Translations under genes and position numbers: made by a program
Shown here: positions 18,287 through 25,397 of the stretch, in pieces
Layout: every line of letters starts with the position of its first letter
Position numbering within the stretch: the stretch's first letter is position 1
From: an uncultured Oscillospiraceae bacterium
GTDB taxonomy: Bacteria; Bacillota; Clostridia; Oscillospirales; Oscillospiraceae
Assembly (NCBI GenBank): GCA_934631005.1
Contig: CAKTXA010000031.1
Span: 1-29,223 of the forward strand
Direction: 5' to 3'
Length of the DNA: 29,223 bases
The notes under the pieces: model-generated
The model's input: only the letters and a program-made list of their open reading frames with translations
What the model was told of the DNA's origin: nothing
Database searches by the model: none

Positions 18287-18577
18287 ATGGCAGAAGAAAA
18301 AAGCGTTCTGACCTATAAGGGTCGCCCGCTGATGCGCAAGGACAATATGATCTATTATGGCTCGATGGCGGATTCGCACATCGTTATGCTCCAGATCCTC
18401 GAAAGTGAAAAAAAGCAGGACGTCGATGTGGCGACGAAGGTCTCCGTTGAGCTCCAGCTCACCGACCCCAACGTCCGCGCAAAGGACCGCATCCTGAAAA
18501 AGAGCGTGAAGGACGGGTTCTACACCGCGCTGGACGTCGGCTGCGTCTGGCTGCAGCGCGCGCTGGCCGCAAAATAA
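18287..18577 (+). CDS. Small conserved hypothetical protein, 96 residues
   Basis: Not recognised. A soluble, charged protein starting MAEEKSVLTYKGRPLMRKDN, followed by a hydrophobic beta-like stretch (MIYYGSMADSHIVMLQIL). A predicted strand VATKVSVELQLTD follows, then a basic segment (RAKDRILKKSVKDG) and a C-terminal amphipathic helix (FYTALDVGCVWLQRALAAK). No signal peptide or membrane span. The ATG at 18287 has AAGGAGGT with ideal spacing, which supports a real gene. It lies between ireB and spoVAD and is bounded by terminators on both sides. Confidence 0.75.
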   Translation: MAEEKSVLTYKGRPLMRKDNMIYYGSMADSHIVMLQILESEKKQDVDVATKVSVELQLTDPNVRAKDRILKKSVKDGFYTALDVGCVWLQRALAAK

Positions 18578-18604
18578 TTTTTTTGCAGACGTATAAGAAA
18601 ACCG

Positions 18605-18638
18605 GAAGCCGCACAGAATACCTGTGCGACTTCTTTTT
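18605..18638 (+). terminator. Terminator after the 96-residue gene
   Basis: Stem GAAGCCGCACAG (18605-18616) with its mirror at 18622-18633, one mismatch, loop AATAC, followed by TTTTTC. A good intrinsic terminator. Confidence 0.8.
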
Positions 18639-18683
18639 CATTTTCCATTCCTTTTCTCTGAGCACGCGCAAGCGCGCTCCTTG

Positions 18684-18714
18684 CCGCGGGCGGTCACGTC
18701 CGCGGTTATTTTTT
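18684..18714 (+). terminator. Second terminator upstream of spoVAD
   Basis: Stem CCGCGGGCG (18684-18692) with 18697-18705 (one G-U), loop GTCA, followed by TTATTTTTTG. Two terminators in series insulate spoVAD from upstream transcription, so spoVAD needs its own promoter. Confidence 0.7.
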
Positions 18715-18764
18715 GCGTTTTTTCATATACTACCCGCAAACGCCTTGGAAAGGACGTGCAGATC

Positions 18765-19784
18765 ATGCAGTTTCAGAAGCGGCGGCAGAGCGTCGTGTTT
18801 GAGCGCCAGCCCGCCATCTTATCCGGCGCCGCCATCGGCGGCAAAAAGGAATCCGAGGGCCCGCTGGCAAATTACTTTGACCGTGTGAATACCGACACAA
18901 AGTTCGGCCAGAAGTCGTGGGAGAAGGCCGAGAGCAAAATGCAGGAGCTGGCGCTGGACACCGCACGGCGCAAGATCGAGCTGCAATACGGCGAAATTGA
19001 CGTGCTTTTCGGCGGGGATCTTCTCAACCAGTGCATCGGCTCGGCGTTCGCCCTGCGCCCCACCGGGATCCCCTACCTCGGGCTCTACGGCGCTTGCTCC
19101 ACGATGGCGGAGTCGCTGCTGCTGGCCGCGGCGGCGGTGAACGCGGGCTACGCCCGCCGGGCTGCGGCGCTCACGTCGTCACACTTTGCCTCGGCGGAGC
19201 GGCAGTACCGCTTCCCGCTGGGCTACGGCGGCCAGCGCACGCCCACCGCGCAGTGGACGGTCACGGGTGCGGGCTGCTGCATCGTGGGGCAAACCGCGCC
19301 GCACGGGCCGTTCGTCCGCGCGGCGACCATCGGCGCGGTGACGGACTGGGGCATCAAAGATGCGAACAACATGGGCGCGGCCATGGCCCCCGCCGCCTAT
19401 GCCACGCTCCGCGCGCACTTTGACGATCTCGGCTGCGCGCCGGAGGACTACGACCTGATCGTCACCGGCGACCTCGGCCAGCTCGGCAAGGAGATCGTGA
19501 TGGATCTGTTCCGGCGCGACGGCGTGAGCATCGGCGGGGTGTATAACGACTGCGGCACGCTCATCTACGACCTGCAGAAGCAGGACGTGCACGCCGGCGG
19601 CTCCGGCTGCGGCTGCAGCGCGAGCGTGCTGTGTGGGTACCTGCTCTCGCAGCTCACCCAGGGCAAGATCAAAAATCTTCTGTTTTGCGCCACCGGGGCG
19701 CTCATGTCCCCTACCTCCACCTGGCAGGGCGAGACGATCCCGGCGATCTGCCACGCCGTGGCGATCAGCGCGGAAAGGCGGTAA
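18765..19784 (+). CDS. spoVAD: Stage V sporulation protein AD
   Basis: 339 residues, thiolase-like fold; part of the SpoVA system that moves dipicolinic acid into the forespore and out at germination. Recognisable blocks: AILSGAAIGGKKESEGPLANYFD near the start, GDLLNQCIGSAFALR, YGACSTMAESLLLAA, YRFPLGYGGQRTPTAQWTVTGAG, VTGDLGQLGKE, and GGSGCGCSASVLCGYLL. The ATG at 18765 follows AAGGA. Upstream, TATACTA (18726-18732) resembles a sigma-G -10 (CATACTA), with a poor -35, so forespore expression is likely by family knowledge and only weakly supported by sequence. spoVAE follows after 2 bp. SpoVAC, which usually precedes it, is not here. Confidence 0.96.
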   Translation: MQFQKRRQSVVFERQPAILSGAAIGGKKESEGPLANYFDRVNTDTKFGQKSWEKAESKMQELALDTARRKIELQYGEIDVLFGGDLLNQCIGSAFALRPTGIPYLGLYGACSTMAESLLLAAAAVNAGYARRAAALTSSHFASAERQYRFPLGYGGQRTPTAQWTVTGAGCCIVGQTAPHGPFVRAATIGAVTDWGIKDANNMGAAMAPAAYATLRAHFDDLGCAPEDYDLIVTGDLGQLGKEIVMDLFRRDGVSIGGVYNDCGTLIYDLQKQDVHAGGSGCGCSASVLCGYLLSQLTQGKIKNLLFCATGALMSPTSTWQGETIPAICHAVAISAERR

Positions 19785-19786
19785 TC

Positions 19787-20143
19787 ATGGACTATCTCAA
19801 GGCATTCGTGATCGGCGGGCTGCTGTGCGCCGTCGGTCAGATCCTCATCGACAAAACAAAGCTCACCCCGGCGCGCATCCTCACGGCCTACGTCGTGGCG
19901 GGCGTCATTCTCGGCGGCGTGGGCGTATACGGCCCGTTTGCCGACTTTGCCGGCGCGGGCGCGACCGTGCCGCTGACAGGCTTCGGGAACCTCCTTGCCA
20001 AGGGCGTGCGTGAGGCGATCGAGCAGGACGGCGTGCTCGGCATCCTCACCGGCGGTCTGCGCGCCGCGGCGGGCGGTATCGCGGCGGCGGTGTTCTTCGG
20101 CTTCCTCGCGGCGCTGTTCTTCCGCCCGCGCGATAAGTCGTAG
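19787..20143 (+). CDS. spoVAE: Stage V sporulation protein AE (SpoVAEb type)
   Basis: 118-residue integral membrane protein with three to four hydrophobic segments (about residues 4-20, 30-62, 83-110) and the conserved FVIGGLLCAVGQILID start. VPLTGFGNLLAKGVREAI lies in the centre. A membrane component of the SpoVA dipicolinate channel. It begins 2 bp after spoVAD with GGAAAGGCGG as ribosome site, so the two are co-expressed. The C-terminus is basic (FFRPRDKS). Confidence 0.95.
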   Translation: MDYLKAFVIGGLLCAVGQILIDKTKLTPARILTAYVVAGVILGGVGVYGPFADFAGAGATVPLTGFGNLLAKGVREAIEQDGVLGILTGGLRAAAGGIAAAVFFGFLAALFFRPRDKS

Positions 20144-20146
20144 CAC

Positions 20147-20175
20147 GTATGAAATGCCGCCCACGCGGCATACTA
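20147..20175 (+). promoter_or_regulatory. Sigma-G-like forespore promoter
   Basis: GTATG (20147-20151), 17 bp, CATACTA (20169-20175). Both boxes match the sigma-G pattern and the spacing is right. It lies just after spoVAE and about 43 bp before the next start codon. The spacer also contains a small hairpin (ATGCCGC/GCGGCAT). Confidence 0.6.
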
Positions 20176-20217
20176 TCTCTGCGGCCACGCCGCAATTCTT
20201 CACAGGAGGCGCAAACG

Positions 20218-20343
20218 ATGAGCGCACGCAATCAGTACGAATCGAAGCAGAATAAGTCCCAGCAGAACAAGACCCAGCAGCAGACCGAGTCCCGCACCGA
20301 AAACCGCACCCAGAACGAGTCCCAGAACCGCACCGAGCGGTAA
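20218..20343 (+). CDS. Small Gln/Asn/Arg-rich protein, possibly a spore (SASP-like) protein
   Basis: 41 residues starting MSARNQYESKQNKSQQNK; the remainder is almost only Q, N, T, E, S, R and K with no hydrophobic core, so it is intrinsically disordered. A perfect AGGAGG lies 8 nt before the ATG, and a sigma-G-like promoter lies upstream, right after spoVAE. Low-complexity Q/N-rich composition plus forespore promoter recall gamma-type small acid-soluble spore proteins, but no conserved SASP motif is visible and it is far shorter. Spore function is inferred only from composition and context. A perfect hairpin starts 3 nt after its stop and can end the transcript. Confidence 0.7.
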   Translation: MSARNQYESKQNKSQQNKTQQQTESRTENRTQNESQNRTER

Positions 20344-20346
20344 TGT

Positions 20347-20653
20347 AAAATCGGCGATGTTCGTAAGAACATCGCCGATTTTCAGACTGTCAAAAAAGCC
20401 TCGCAGAGTTTTGCGCCCGCAGGCGCAAAAATGATTCTGATCATTTTCTGCGGCGGCGTGTACGCCGCAGAAAATACAGCTCAGTCCGCAAGTGTGGAAT
20501 TTGTGTGCCTGCGGCACACAAATTATGCGCGCGGCGGGCTGCAAGCCTTTTCAAACGAAAACCCAGCGAAGCGGTTTTCGTTTGAGAGCGTGTCAAAAAT
20601 ACTTTTTTGACACGCTCAAAATCGGCGATGTTCGTAAGAACATCGCCGATTTT
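20347..20653. repeat. Array of eight consecutive hairpins bracketed by identical copies
   Basis: Perfect or near-perfect stems follow one another. (1) AAAATCGGCGATGTTC 20347-20362 with 20367-20382. (2) TTTTGCGCC 20409-20417 with 20422-20430. (3) AAAATGAT 20428-20435 with 20440-20447. (4) 13-bp stem 20443-20455 with 20463-20475. (5) 12-bp stem 20498-20509 with 20513-20524. (6) 13-bp stem 20551-20563 with 20573-20585. (7) 14-bp stem 20586-20599 with 20604-20617. (8) 20618-20653, an exact copy of hairpin 1 in direct orientation; identity extends through CAG at 20385 and 20656. Many loops are 3 to 4 nt. No gene is seen. The first hairpin is a good terminator for the small upstream gene; the purpose of the rest is unknown. 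Confidence 0.9.
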
Positions 20654-20657
20654 CAGT

Positions 20658-20924
20658 CTACCAAAGAAACCATACATTCAAGCAGGGAAAGCATTGGTTT
20701 TCGTTGCAGAGCTGTGCATAAATATCTCTCGCACGCTCTGTTATTCGTATCTGTTCAACCAAATCCAGATACTCCTGCCAGATGTGCGCCGTGTGTACCT
20801 TCTGCCCCTTTTCATTTGCTCCGCATTTCGTTTTGCACGGGCAGCCTCTGCACTGCTCCGGTATGCTGCGATAGGTTCTTTTGCCATCCCGATCCGTCGT
20901 TGTGTGCCTTAAAATTCCTCCCCG
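20658..20924 (-). pseudogene. Remnant of an IS1182-family transposase
   Basis: No start, but the minus strand reads TTTDRDGKRTYRSIPEQC, then RGCPCKTKCGANEKG, then HTAHIWQEYLDLVEQIR and ITERARDIYAQ. This matches the C-terminal half of IS1182-type transposases, including the CxxC-type region and the HxWE/QxY block before the catalytic RKETIER motif. After that point the frame is lost: a shifted frame resumes with LQRK. The 5' side ends at the 27-bp direct repeat (20925) and the 3' side ends at the hairpin array. It is too decayed to be active. Confidence 0.75.
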
Positions 20925-20951
20925 AGTAACCGCTGATCAAAGCGCCAAGAG
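20925..20951 (+). repeat. Left copy of the 27-bp direct repeat flanking the catabolic region
   Basis: Begins AGTAACCGCTGATC and matches 29038-29064 at 24 of 27 positions in the same orientation. It marks the border between the transposase remnant and the catabolic operon. Confidence 0.8.
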
Positions 20952-20997
20952 CCGCGGAGGGCCGCAGGCAATTTCATCAGCGGAACGGCGTACAGTC

Positions 20998-21834
20998 TCA
21001 AGGGTCGCCGCCTGCCCAGCGGTCAGAAAGCTCCTCGTCCCCATACCGGGCGATCCAGTCCCTTGCACAGCGGACGGCTTCCAGCCCGAGATCCGCCACC
21101 GCGTTGGAGCAGAACACAATGCCGTCCAGCCTTCCCTCGTGCAGGCGCCTGTAATAGTACTCAAGCTGCAACTGCATGGTGTCGGCAGACATTGGCTTGC
21201 AGTTCCCGTAGTCATAGAAGTAGCAGCCTGCCAGAACCGGCTTTGGGGCGTCCGCAGTGAGGTTGTCCAGTCTTGCATAGACCTCATCCATTTGCCGCAG
21301 CTCCTCCGTGCGCCACGCCCAAAGGGTGATCCTGTCCACATGTTGAAGCCACGGCATCATCGCTTCGGAGACCTCATGGTAATAAAGCACCGTCCAGAGT
21401 TCCAGTGGCTTGCCGGGGATCGCCGTGTGCAGGCGGTGTCGCATCCGCCCCAAGCGCTCCGGCGGGAAGAGCTCCATCCGCTCCTCGCTCATAAAGTCAT
21501 CCATGATGGCACCACTGACGTTCTGGTGTCGCTGCGCGATCCGCAGCACCTCCTCCAGATCTGTCTCCTCATTATTGCGCGCAGAGCCGCTGTCACCGAT
21601 GATGCTCCAAACCACGCGCCGCAGGCAGTCCAGCTTGTCTGCCTCCCCGTCGAACGGTGGCGTGGGCAGCCCGTTCATCACCACCCGGCAGCAATTGGGG
21701 ATGCCCAGATACCGGCAGCCCTCCACGGGGCCCATGCGATTTTCTCCGGGCAAATCCCAGATGTTCCCCTGTGCCGTATGATGGTGGCTGCCGGCATCCT
21801 GCCCCCATATCCACAGCGTATCTCTAAGCTTCAT
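20998..21834 (-). CDS. Uncharacterised protein, 278 residues, possible TIM-barrel hydrolase
   Basis: No named family recognised with confidence. The protein begins MKLRDTLWIWGQDAGSHHH and has LPGENRMGPVEGCRYLGIPN. Next come IIGDSGSARNNEETDLEEVL and the acidic IMDDFMSEER, then alternating strands and helices (LELWTVLYYHEVSEAMMPWLQHVDRITLWAW; KPVLAGCYFYDYGNC). This alternation and the acidic loop after a strand suggest a TIM barrel with Asp residues in the active site, similar in layout to glycoside-hydrolase-like proteins; that is inference. The start ATG overlaps the stop of the upstream hydrolase gene by ATGA at 21831-21834. It is the last gene of the ABC operon. No signal peptide, so it acts in the cytoplasm. 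Confidence 0.85.
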   Translation of the reverse strand: MKLRDTLWIWGQDAGSHHHTAQGNIWDLPGENRMGPVEGCRYLGIPNCCRVVMNGLPTPPFDGEADKLDCLRRVVWSIIGDSGSARNNEETDLEEVLRIAQRHQNVSGAIMDDFMSEERMELFPPERLGRMRHRLHTAIPGKPLELWTVLYYHEVSEAMMPWLQHVDRITLWAWRTEELRQMDEVYARLDNLTADAPKPVLAGCYFYDYGNCKPMSADTMQLQLEYYYRRLHEGRLDGIVFCSNAVADLGLEAVRCARDWIARYGDEELSDRWAGGDP

Positions 21835-22901
21835 TTGCGCTCCTCACTCCCGCCCGTGTCTGCCGTTTGCAGGAAGCAAAGCGGATTTTCATCCACGATC
21901 ATGGCGATCTCGGCGTCGCACATTCCCTCCTGCCGCATCATGGGTATGATATTTTCAAAGATGTGATCGTAGCCCCAGCCTCCGTAGCAATGCAGGGCAG
22001 TTTTCAGGCATATATCATTGGCGATCATAAGCTGCCTGCCATACCCCTCCTCCAGAAGCCGCCGAAGCTGATGCACGCGGGACAGGTCTGATGCAAAGGG
22101 TCCGCCGGAAAAGGCGCCATCCCGGGCGAGGAAATAAAACTCCTTGCCGAAATTGTCAAACTCCAGATACACGCCGAGCCGCAGCAGCTCTCTCATGTAG
22201 TCATGGTCAAACCGAACATCCGTATGGCAGATGCAGATGTCCCGGGGATCTACCCCATGCTCAGCCAGCAGCCTTGCCGCGTCGTACCCGGCGCGTGTCC
22301 ACGGGTAGGTGTGAACATAGACGGGCAGACCGCTCTCCCGGTACGCCTTTGCTGCCGCCAGAAGCGATCTTCGCTCCGCCGGATAGATCTGCTCGCTGAC
22401 ACCGATCTCTCCGATGACGCCCGCCCGGATACCGCTGTCACCGATCCCCTCGTATATCTCCCGCAGCATGAGCTCCGCCATCTGCTCACTGGAGAGCGCC
22501 GCTTCCTCCTGCGTCAGCGAGCCCTGTGTATAAAAGCCGGTCCCGATCACAAGATCTGGTTCGATCGCCGCAGCGATCGCCCTGAGCTTTTCCAGATCGC
22601 GCCCAATGCCGATCGTCGTCAGATCTATGATCAGATCCACGCCGTGCTTCCTCAGAAACCCAACCTCTCTGACCGCGACCGCCGCGTCAGAAAGGATAAG
22701 ATTATCTCGAACAACGTATGGGTTTCTTCTGAGCAGCCCGAGATTATCCATCCGGACTGGCTGCTCCAACACCGCCGTCTCCGCCTCTGTTCCCGGCGTG
22801 ATCGCCTGATGGGACAGGTCTATCAGCAGATGCTCATGGGCACAGACCCTGTGATACCGGCAAAGCGGTTTTGTCCCGCGAAAAGTATTGATCTCCTTCA
22901 T
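21831..22901 (-). CDS. Phosphotriesterase-family metal-dependent hydrolase (PHP type)
   Basis: 356-residue amidohydrolase-superfamily TIM barrel. Metal ligands visible: HxH in VCAHEHLLIDLS near residue 21, the bridging position as Glu in GVIGEIGVSE (phosphotriesterase homology proteins use Glu where true phosphotriesterases have a carbamylated Lys), His in VYVHTYPW, His in ICICHTDVRFD, and the terminal Asp in IANDICLK. Such proteins hydrolyse lactones, esters or unknown compounds; phosphotriester activity is not implied. AAGGGG lies 8 nt before ATG 22901. It follows the M24 gene by 12 bp and overlaps the next gene. In this operon it probably acts on the imported solute or a product of it. Confidence 0.88.
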   Translation of the reverse strand: MKEINTFRGTKPLCRYHRVCAHEHLLIDLSHQAITPGTEAETAVLEQPVRMDNLGLLRRNPYVVRDNLILSDAAVAVREVGFLRKHGVDLIIDLTTIGIGRDLEKLRAIAAAIEPDLVIGTGFYTQGSLTQEEAALSSEQMAELMLREIYEGIGDSGIRAGVIGEIGVSEQIYPAERRSLLAAAKAYRESGLPVYVHTYPWTRAGYDAARLLAEHGVDPRDICICHTDVRFDHDYMRELLRLGVYLEFDNFGKEFYFLARDGAFSGGPFASDLSRVHQLRRLLEEGYGRQLMIANDICLKTALHCYGGWGYDHIFENIIPMMRQEGMCDAEIAMIVDENPLCFLQTADTGGSEERK

Positions 22902-22913
22902 GGCACGCGCCCC

Positions 22914-24098
22914 TTACCCGTGACGCCTCAGCCAATCCTCAAAATATGTCCTCATAAATGGGAAGAGCGTTTCTGCGCCGTCCTCCGTGATCACAAAGCC
23001 CTCCTCGATCCTGTTGGAGCCGCCTGCCATTCCGAACAGGCTGATGTCGGTGTTGACCGTCATCCCGACTGCAAAAGGTGTTTGCGTGGTTTCATCGGGA
23101 TATGGGCTTTCCGCCTCGGCGCAGCCTATGCCATGCAGCGGTGGATAGACGTCATACTCCGCCAGTCCCTCCCGGCGGAAATGTTCACGCACCGCACAGA
23201 CAAAGTGCTTCATGGGCTCCCCCGCCTTCAGGTAAGGCAGCCCCGCGGCGCTCGCCCTGATGAGCACGTCGATCACCCGCTCCGTCTCCTTGGAGTAATT
23301 GCCGACCGCAAAGGGCAGCTCACAGGTGGACACATAGCCCTCATACTGGATCGCCAATGCGCACATGATCATATCGCCGTCCTCGATGAGCTTGTCAGTG
23401 GGGCGGCCGATGATTCTGGCGGAGCGCTCGCCGGAGCCAAATACCGTAAAAATAACCGCCTCCGCGCCGGCTGCGCGCGCTGCACTCTCTGCAATTGCGG
23501 CAGCATACCGCTCTGTTTTGCCGATCAGATCCTCTTCCAGCAGTGCGCGGAAGCCGATCTCCGCCAGTCTCGCCGCCTCCCGAATGCAGGCGATCTCATC
23601 CGGACTTTTTTTCAACCGCATCTCAAAGAGGACGGGGCTGATGTCCACCAGTTCACAGTCAAAGGTGGTCTGGATCGTTTTTGTCAGCCCGGCAGGCATA
23701 TCCTCCAGGCCGCTGATACCCAGCCGGCTCAGCGGCGCCTTTTCCCGGAACTGGGCGGCTAACGCCCGAAAGCTGGTATAGGTCGCCAGCGGATAGTCGA
23801 TCTCATCGGGGACTGTCACACACAAAAAATCCGGGACCAGCCGTACATCTTTCCAGACGCTCATCTCCCTCGCCACCTGCTCACCCTCCGGCGCGCAGAG
23901 GACCATCGGCTCACCGTCCCGCTGCATCAGCATGGCGCCGCGCTCAAAAATGGGCCAGAAGTTGCTGACATAGCGAAGGTTTTCTTTTCTATACTCATCG
24001 CCATAGACCAGAATGGCATCGAGTGCGAGCTCTTTCATTTTTTCATTCAGTCTTGCGAGCCTTGCGCGGAATTCCTGCTCTTGAATGCAGATCTTCAT
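22914..24098 (-). CDS. M24-family (creatinase/aminopeptidase P-like) protein lacking canonical metal ligands
   Basis: 394 residues: a creatinase-type N-terminal domain (about 1-155; DAILVYGDEYRKENLRYVSNFWP) and a pita-bread C-terminal domain. In active dinuclear M24 peptidases the ligands are D, D, H, E, E. Here the aligned stretch GDMIMCALAIQYEGYVSTCE has Ala and Thr at the two Asp positions. The His is kept (PPLHGIG), the first Glu is Asp (TVNTDISLF) and the last Glu is kept (NRIEEGF). Creatinase itself is a metal-free member, so a hydrolase acting on an amidino or amide bond without metal is possible. Peptidase activity is doubtful. AGGAGA lies just before ATG 24098; the gene is tightly packed in the ABC operon. 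Confidence 0.88.
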   Translation of the reverse strand: MKICIQEQEFRARLARLNEKMKELALDAILVYGDEYRKENLRYVSNFWPIFERGAMLMQRDGEPMVLCAPEGEQVAREMSVWKDVRLVPDFLCVTVPDEIDYPLATYTSFRALAAQFREKAPLSRLGISGLEDMPAGLTKTIQTTFDCELVDISPVLFEMRLKKSPDEIACIREAARLAEIGFRALLEEDLIGKTERYAAAIAESAARAAGAEAVIFTVFGSGERSARIIGRPTDKLIEDGDMIMCALAIQYEGYVSTCELPFAVGNYSKETERVIDVLIRASAAGLPYLKAGEPMKHFVCAVREHFRREGLAEYDVYPPLHGIGCAEAESPYPDETTQTPFAVGMTVNTDISLFGMAGGSNRIEEGFVITEDGAETLFPFMRTYFEDWLRRHG

Positions 24099-24114
24099 GC
24101 TTCTCCTGCCTTTC

Positions 24115-24486
24115 TTATTCTGCGTATCCCAGCGTCGCCAGATACGCCAGATTCTCCTGATTCACATCCAGTCTGCCGTACTGGACAATTACGCCAACGT
24201 CGCTTCGGATCCTGAGCGAATACTGCTCGCAGACTTTCAGCTCCACCTCTCCGAACACGGATCGGTCGTTTGTTTGAAAACAACTGATCCTCTGCGCCGG
24301 GGCTGTATAGGGGATGCCCAAAACCGGGGGCTTGTCGGCATAGAAGACGTCAATGGTGCAGTGGGCATCCTGCTCGCTGCAATTGAGGATCATAATAGCC
24401 TCATGCCCCTGATACGCTGCGCCGCCCTTTGCCGGTGGCGGCATATATCCGTCTACCACATACCAATTGGTCTTTCCCTGATCCAT
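24115..24486 (-). CDS. ASRT-family protein (sensory rhodopsin transducer-like, PF07100)
   Basis: 123-residue small beta-rich protein. The family pattern is clear: TNWYVVDGYMP, GHEAIMILNCSEQDAH, IDVFYADKPPV, YSLRIRSDVGVIVQYGRLDV. The founding member binds a cyanobacterial rhodopsin, but most homologues sit beside carbohydrate uptake or catabolic genes in bacteria without rhodopsins, and their role is unknown; binding of a small solute is a common suggestion. AAGGAGG precedes ATG 24486 by about 11 nt. It lies between the second permease and the M24 gene in the operon. Confidence 0.85.
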   Translation of the reverse strand: MDQGKTNWYVVDGYMPPPAKGGAAYQGHEAIMILNCSEQDAHCTIDVFYADKPPVLGIPYTAPAQRISCFQTNDRSVFGEVELKVCEQYSLRIRSDVGVIVQYGRLDVNQENLAYLATLGYAE

Positions 24487-24507
24487 ATCTGTCAGTTCCT
24501 CCTTTTC

Positions 24508-25386
24508 TTATCCCTTCACGCCGCCGGCGGTGATCCCGGCGATGATCTTGTTGGAAAGCAGTACGTACATTACAAATGTGGGCAGGAAAATGATCACGAC
24601 CGCCGCAAACAGACCCGCCCAGTTTCCTGTATACCGCATGGAATTGTACAGCGCATACAGCCCCACCGACAGCGGGCGCACCTTGTCGCCGCTGGCAAAG
24701 ATCATGCTCATAAAGTACTCATTCCAGATATTGAGAAAATTGAATACCGACACCGTGATCACGCCGGATTGCGCCAGCGGAAACATGATCCTCCAAAACG
24801 CCTTTTCTCTGGTGCAGCCATCAATGATGGCTGCCTCCTCGTAGGAGGTCGAGATGGTAGAAAAAAACGCCAGAAGATAGATCACGGTATACGGGATGCT
24901 GATGCCGGTGTAGAGAAATATCAACGTCGGCTGAATGGTCGCCGGGCTGCGCAGCATCCCGAGCGACGCCAGAACGCCGTACAGCGGCAGTACGATCATA
25001 CACAGTGGGACGCCCTGTGCCGTGGCAAAGCTCGCTTGAATGAGCTTGTTGCCGCGGAAACGGATCCTAGAGAGGACATACGCCGCCGGCGTGGAAATCA
25101 CCATGGTCAGCGCTGTGGCGGTCACGGAGTAGACCAGAGAGTTTAGGAAAAATACAGAGATATTCTGTGCTCTCCACGCCGTTGCAAAATTCTCAAAGTG
25201 CAGTCCGGAGGCAAGAAGCCGCCCGTCAAAGATCTCCGGAGTGGTAGAAAGAGAGGAAAAAATGACCGCACCGACCAAAAGCACGGTAAACGCGCACCAG
25301 ATGCCCAGGATCAGATAGCCCGGCAGCAGGTGCAGCCTTCCGAAATGCCGTTTGGAGCGCGTTTTATTCGCTGCATCCTGTTTCAT
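24508..25386 (-). CDS. Carbohydrate ABC transporter permease (MalG type)
   Basis: 292-residue inner-membrane permease of the binding-protein-dependent sugar uptake type. About six membrane spans, starting with YLILGIWCAFTVLLVGAVIF at about residues 24-43. The cytoplasmic EAA loop that contacts the ATPase is EEAAIIDGCTREKAFWRIMFPL. The C-terminus ends IIAGITAGGVKG, typical of MalG-like proteins. The start at ATG 25386 follows GGGGGAAG. It begins 11 bp after the MalF-type gene. No ATPase is encoded in the operon, so a shared MsmX-like ATPase elsewhere probably energises it. Confidence 0.95.
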   Translation of the reverse strand: MKQDAANKTRSKRHFGRLHLLPGYLILGIWCAFTVLLVGAVIFSSLSTTPEIFDGRLLASGLHFENFATAWRAQNISVFFLNSLVYSVTATALTMVISTPAAYVLSRIRFRGNKLIQASFATAQGVPLCMIVLPLYGVLASLGMLRSPATIQPTLIFLYTGISIPYTVIYLLAFFSTISTSYEEAAIIDGCTREKAFWRIMFPLAQSGVITVSVFNFLNIWNEYFMSMIFASGDKVRPLSVGLYALYNSMRYTGNWAGLFAAVVIIFLPTFVMYVLLSNKIIAGITAGGVKG

Positions 25387-25397
25387 ACGTCTTCCCC

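Noticed and set aside
18726..18732. TATACTA upstream of spoVAD as a sigma-G -10
   Set aside because: One base off the -10 pattern and no acceptable GHATR box at 17-18 bp, so it is not listed as a promoter feature.
20347..20656. CRISPR array
   Set aside because: The stems differ from one another in sequence and length; there is no constant repeat with regular unique spacers and no cas gene in the window.
20200..20677. Minus-strand open frames of 114 and 78 codons across the hairpin array
   Set aside because: They translate the palindromes and the antisense of the small Q/N-rich gene; no ribosome site supports them.
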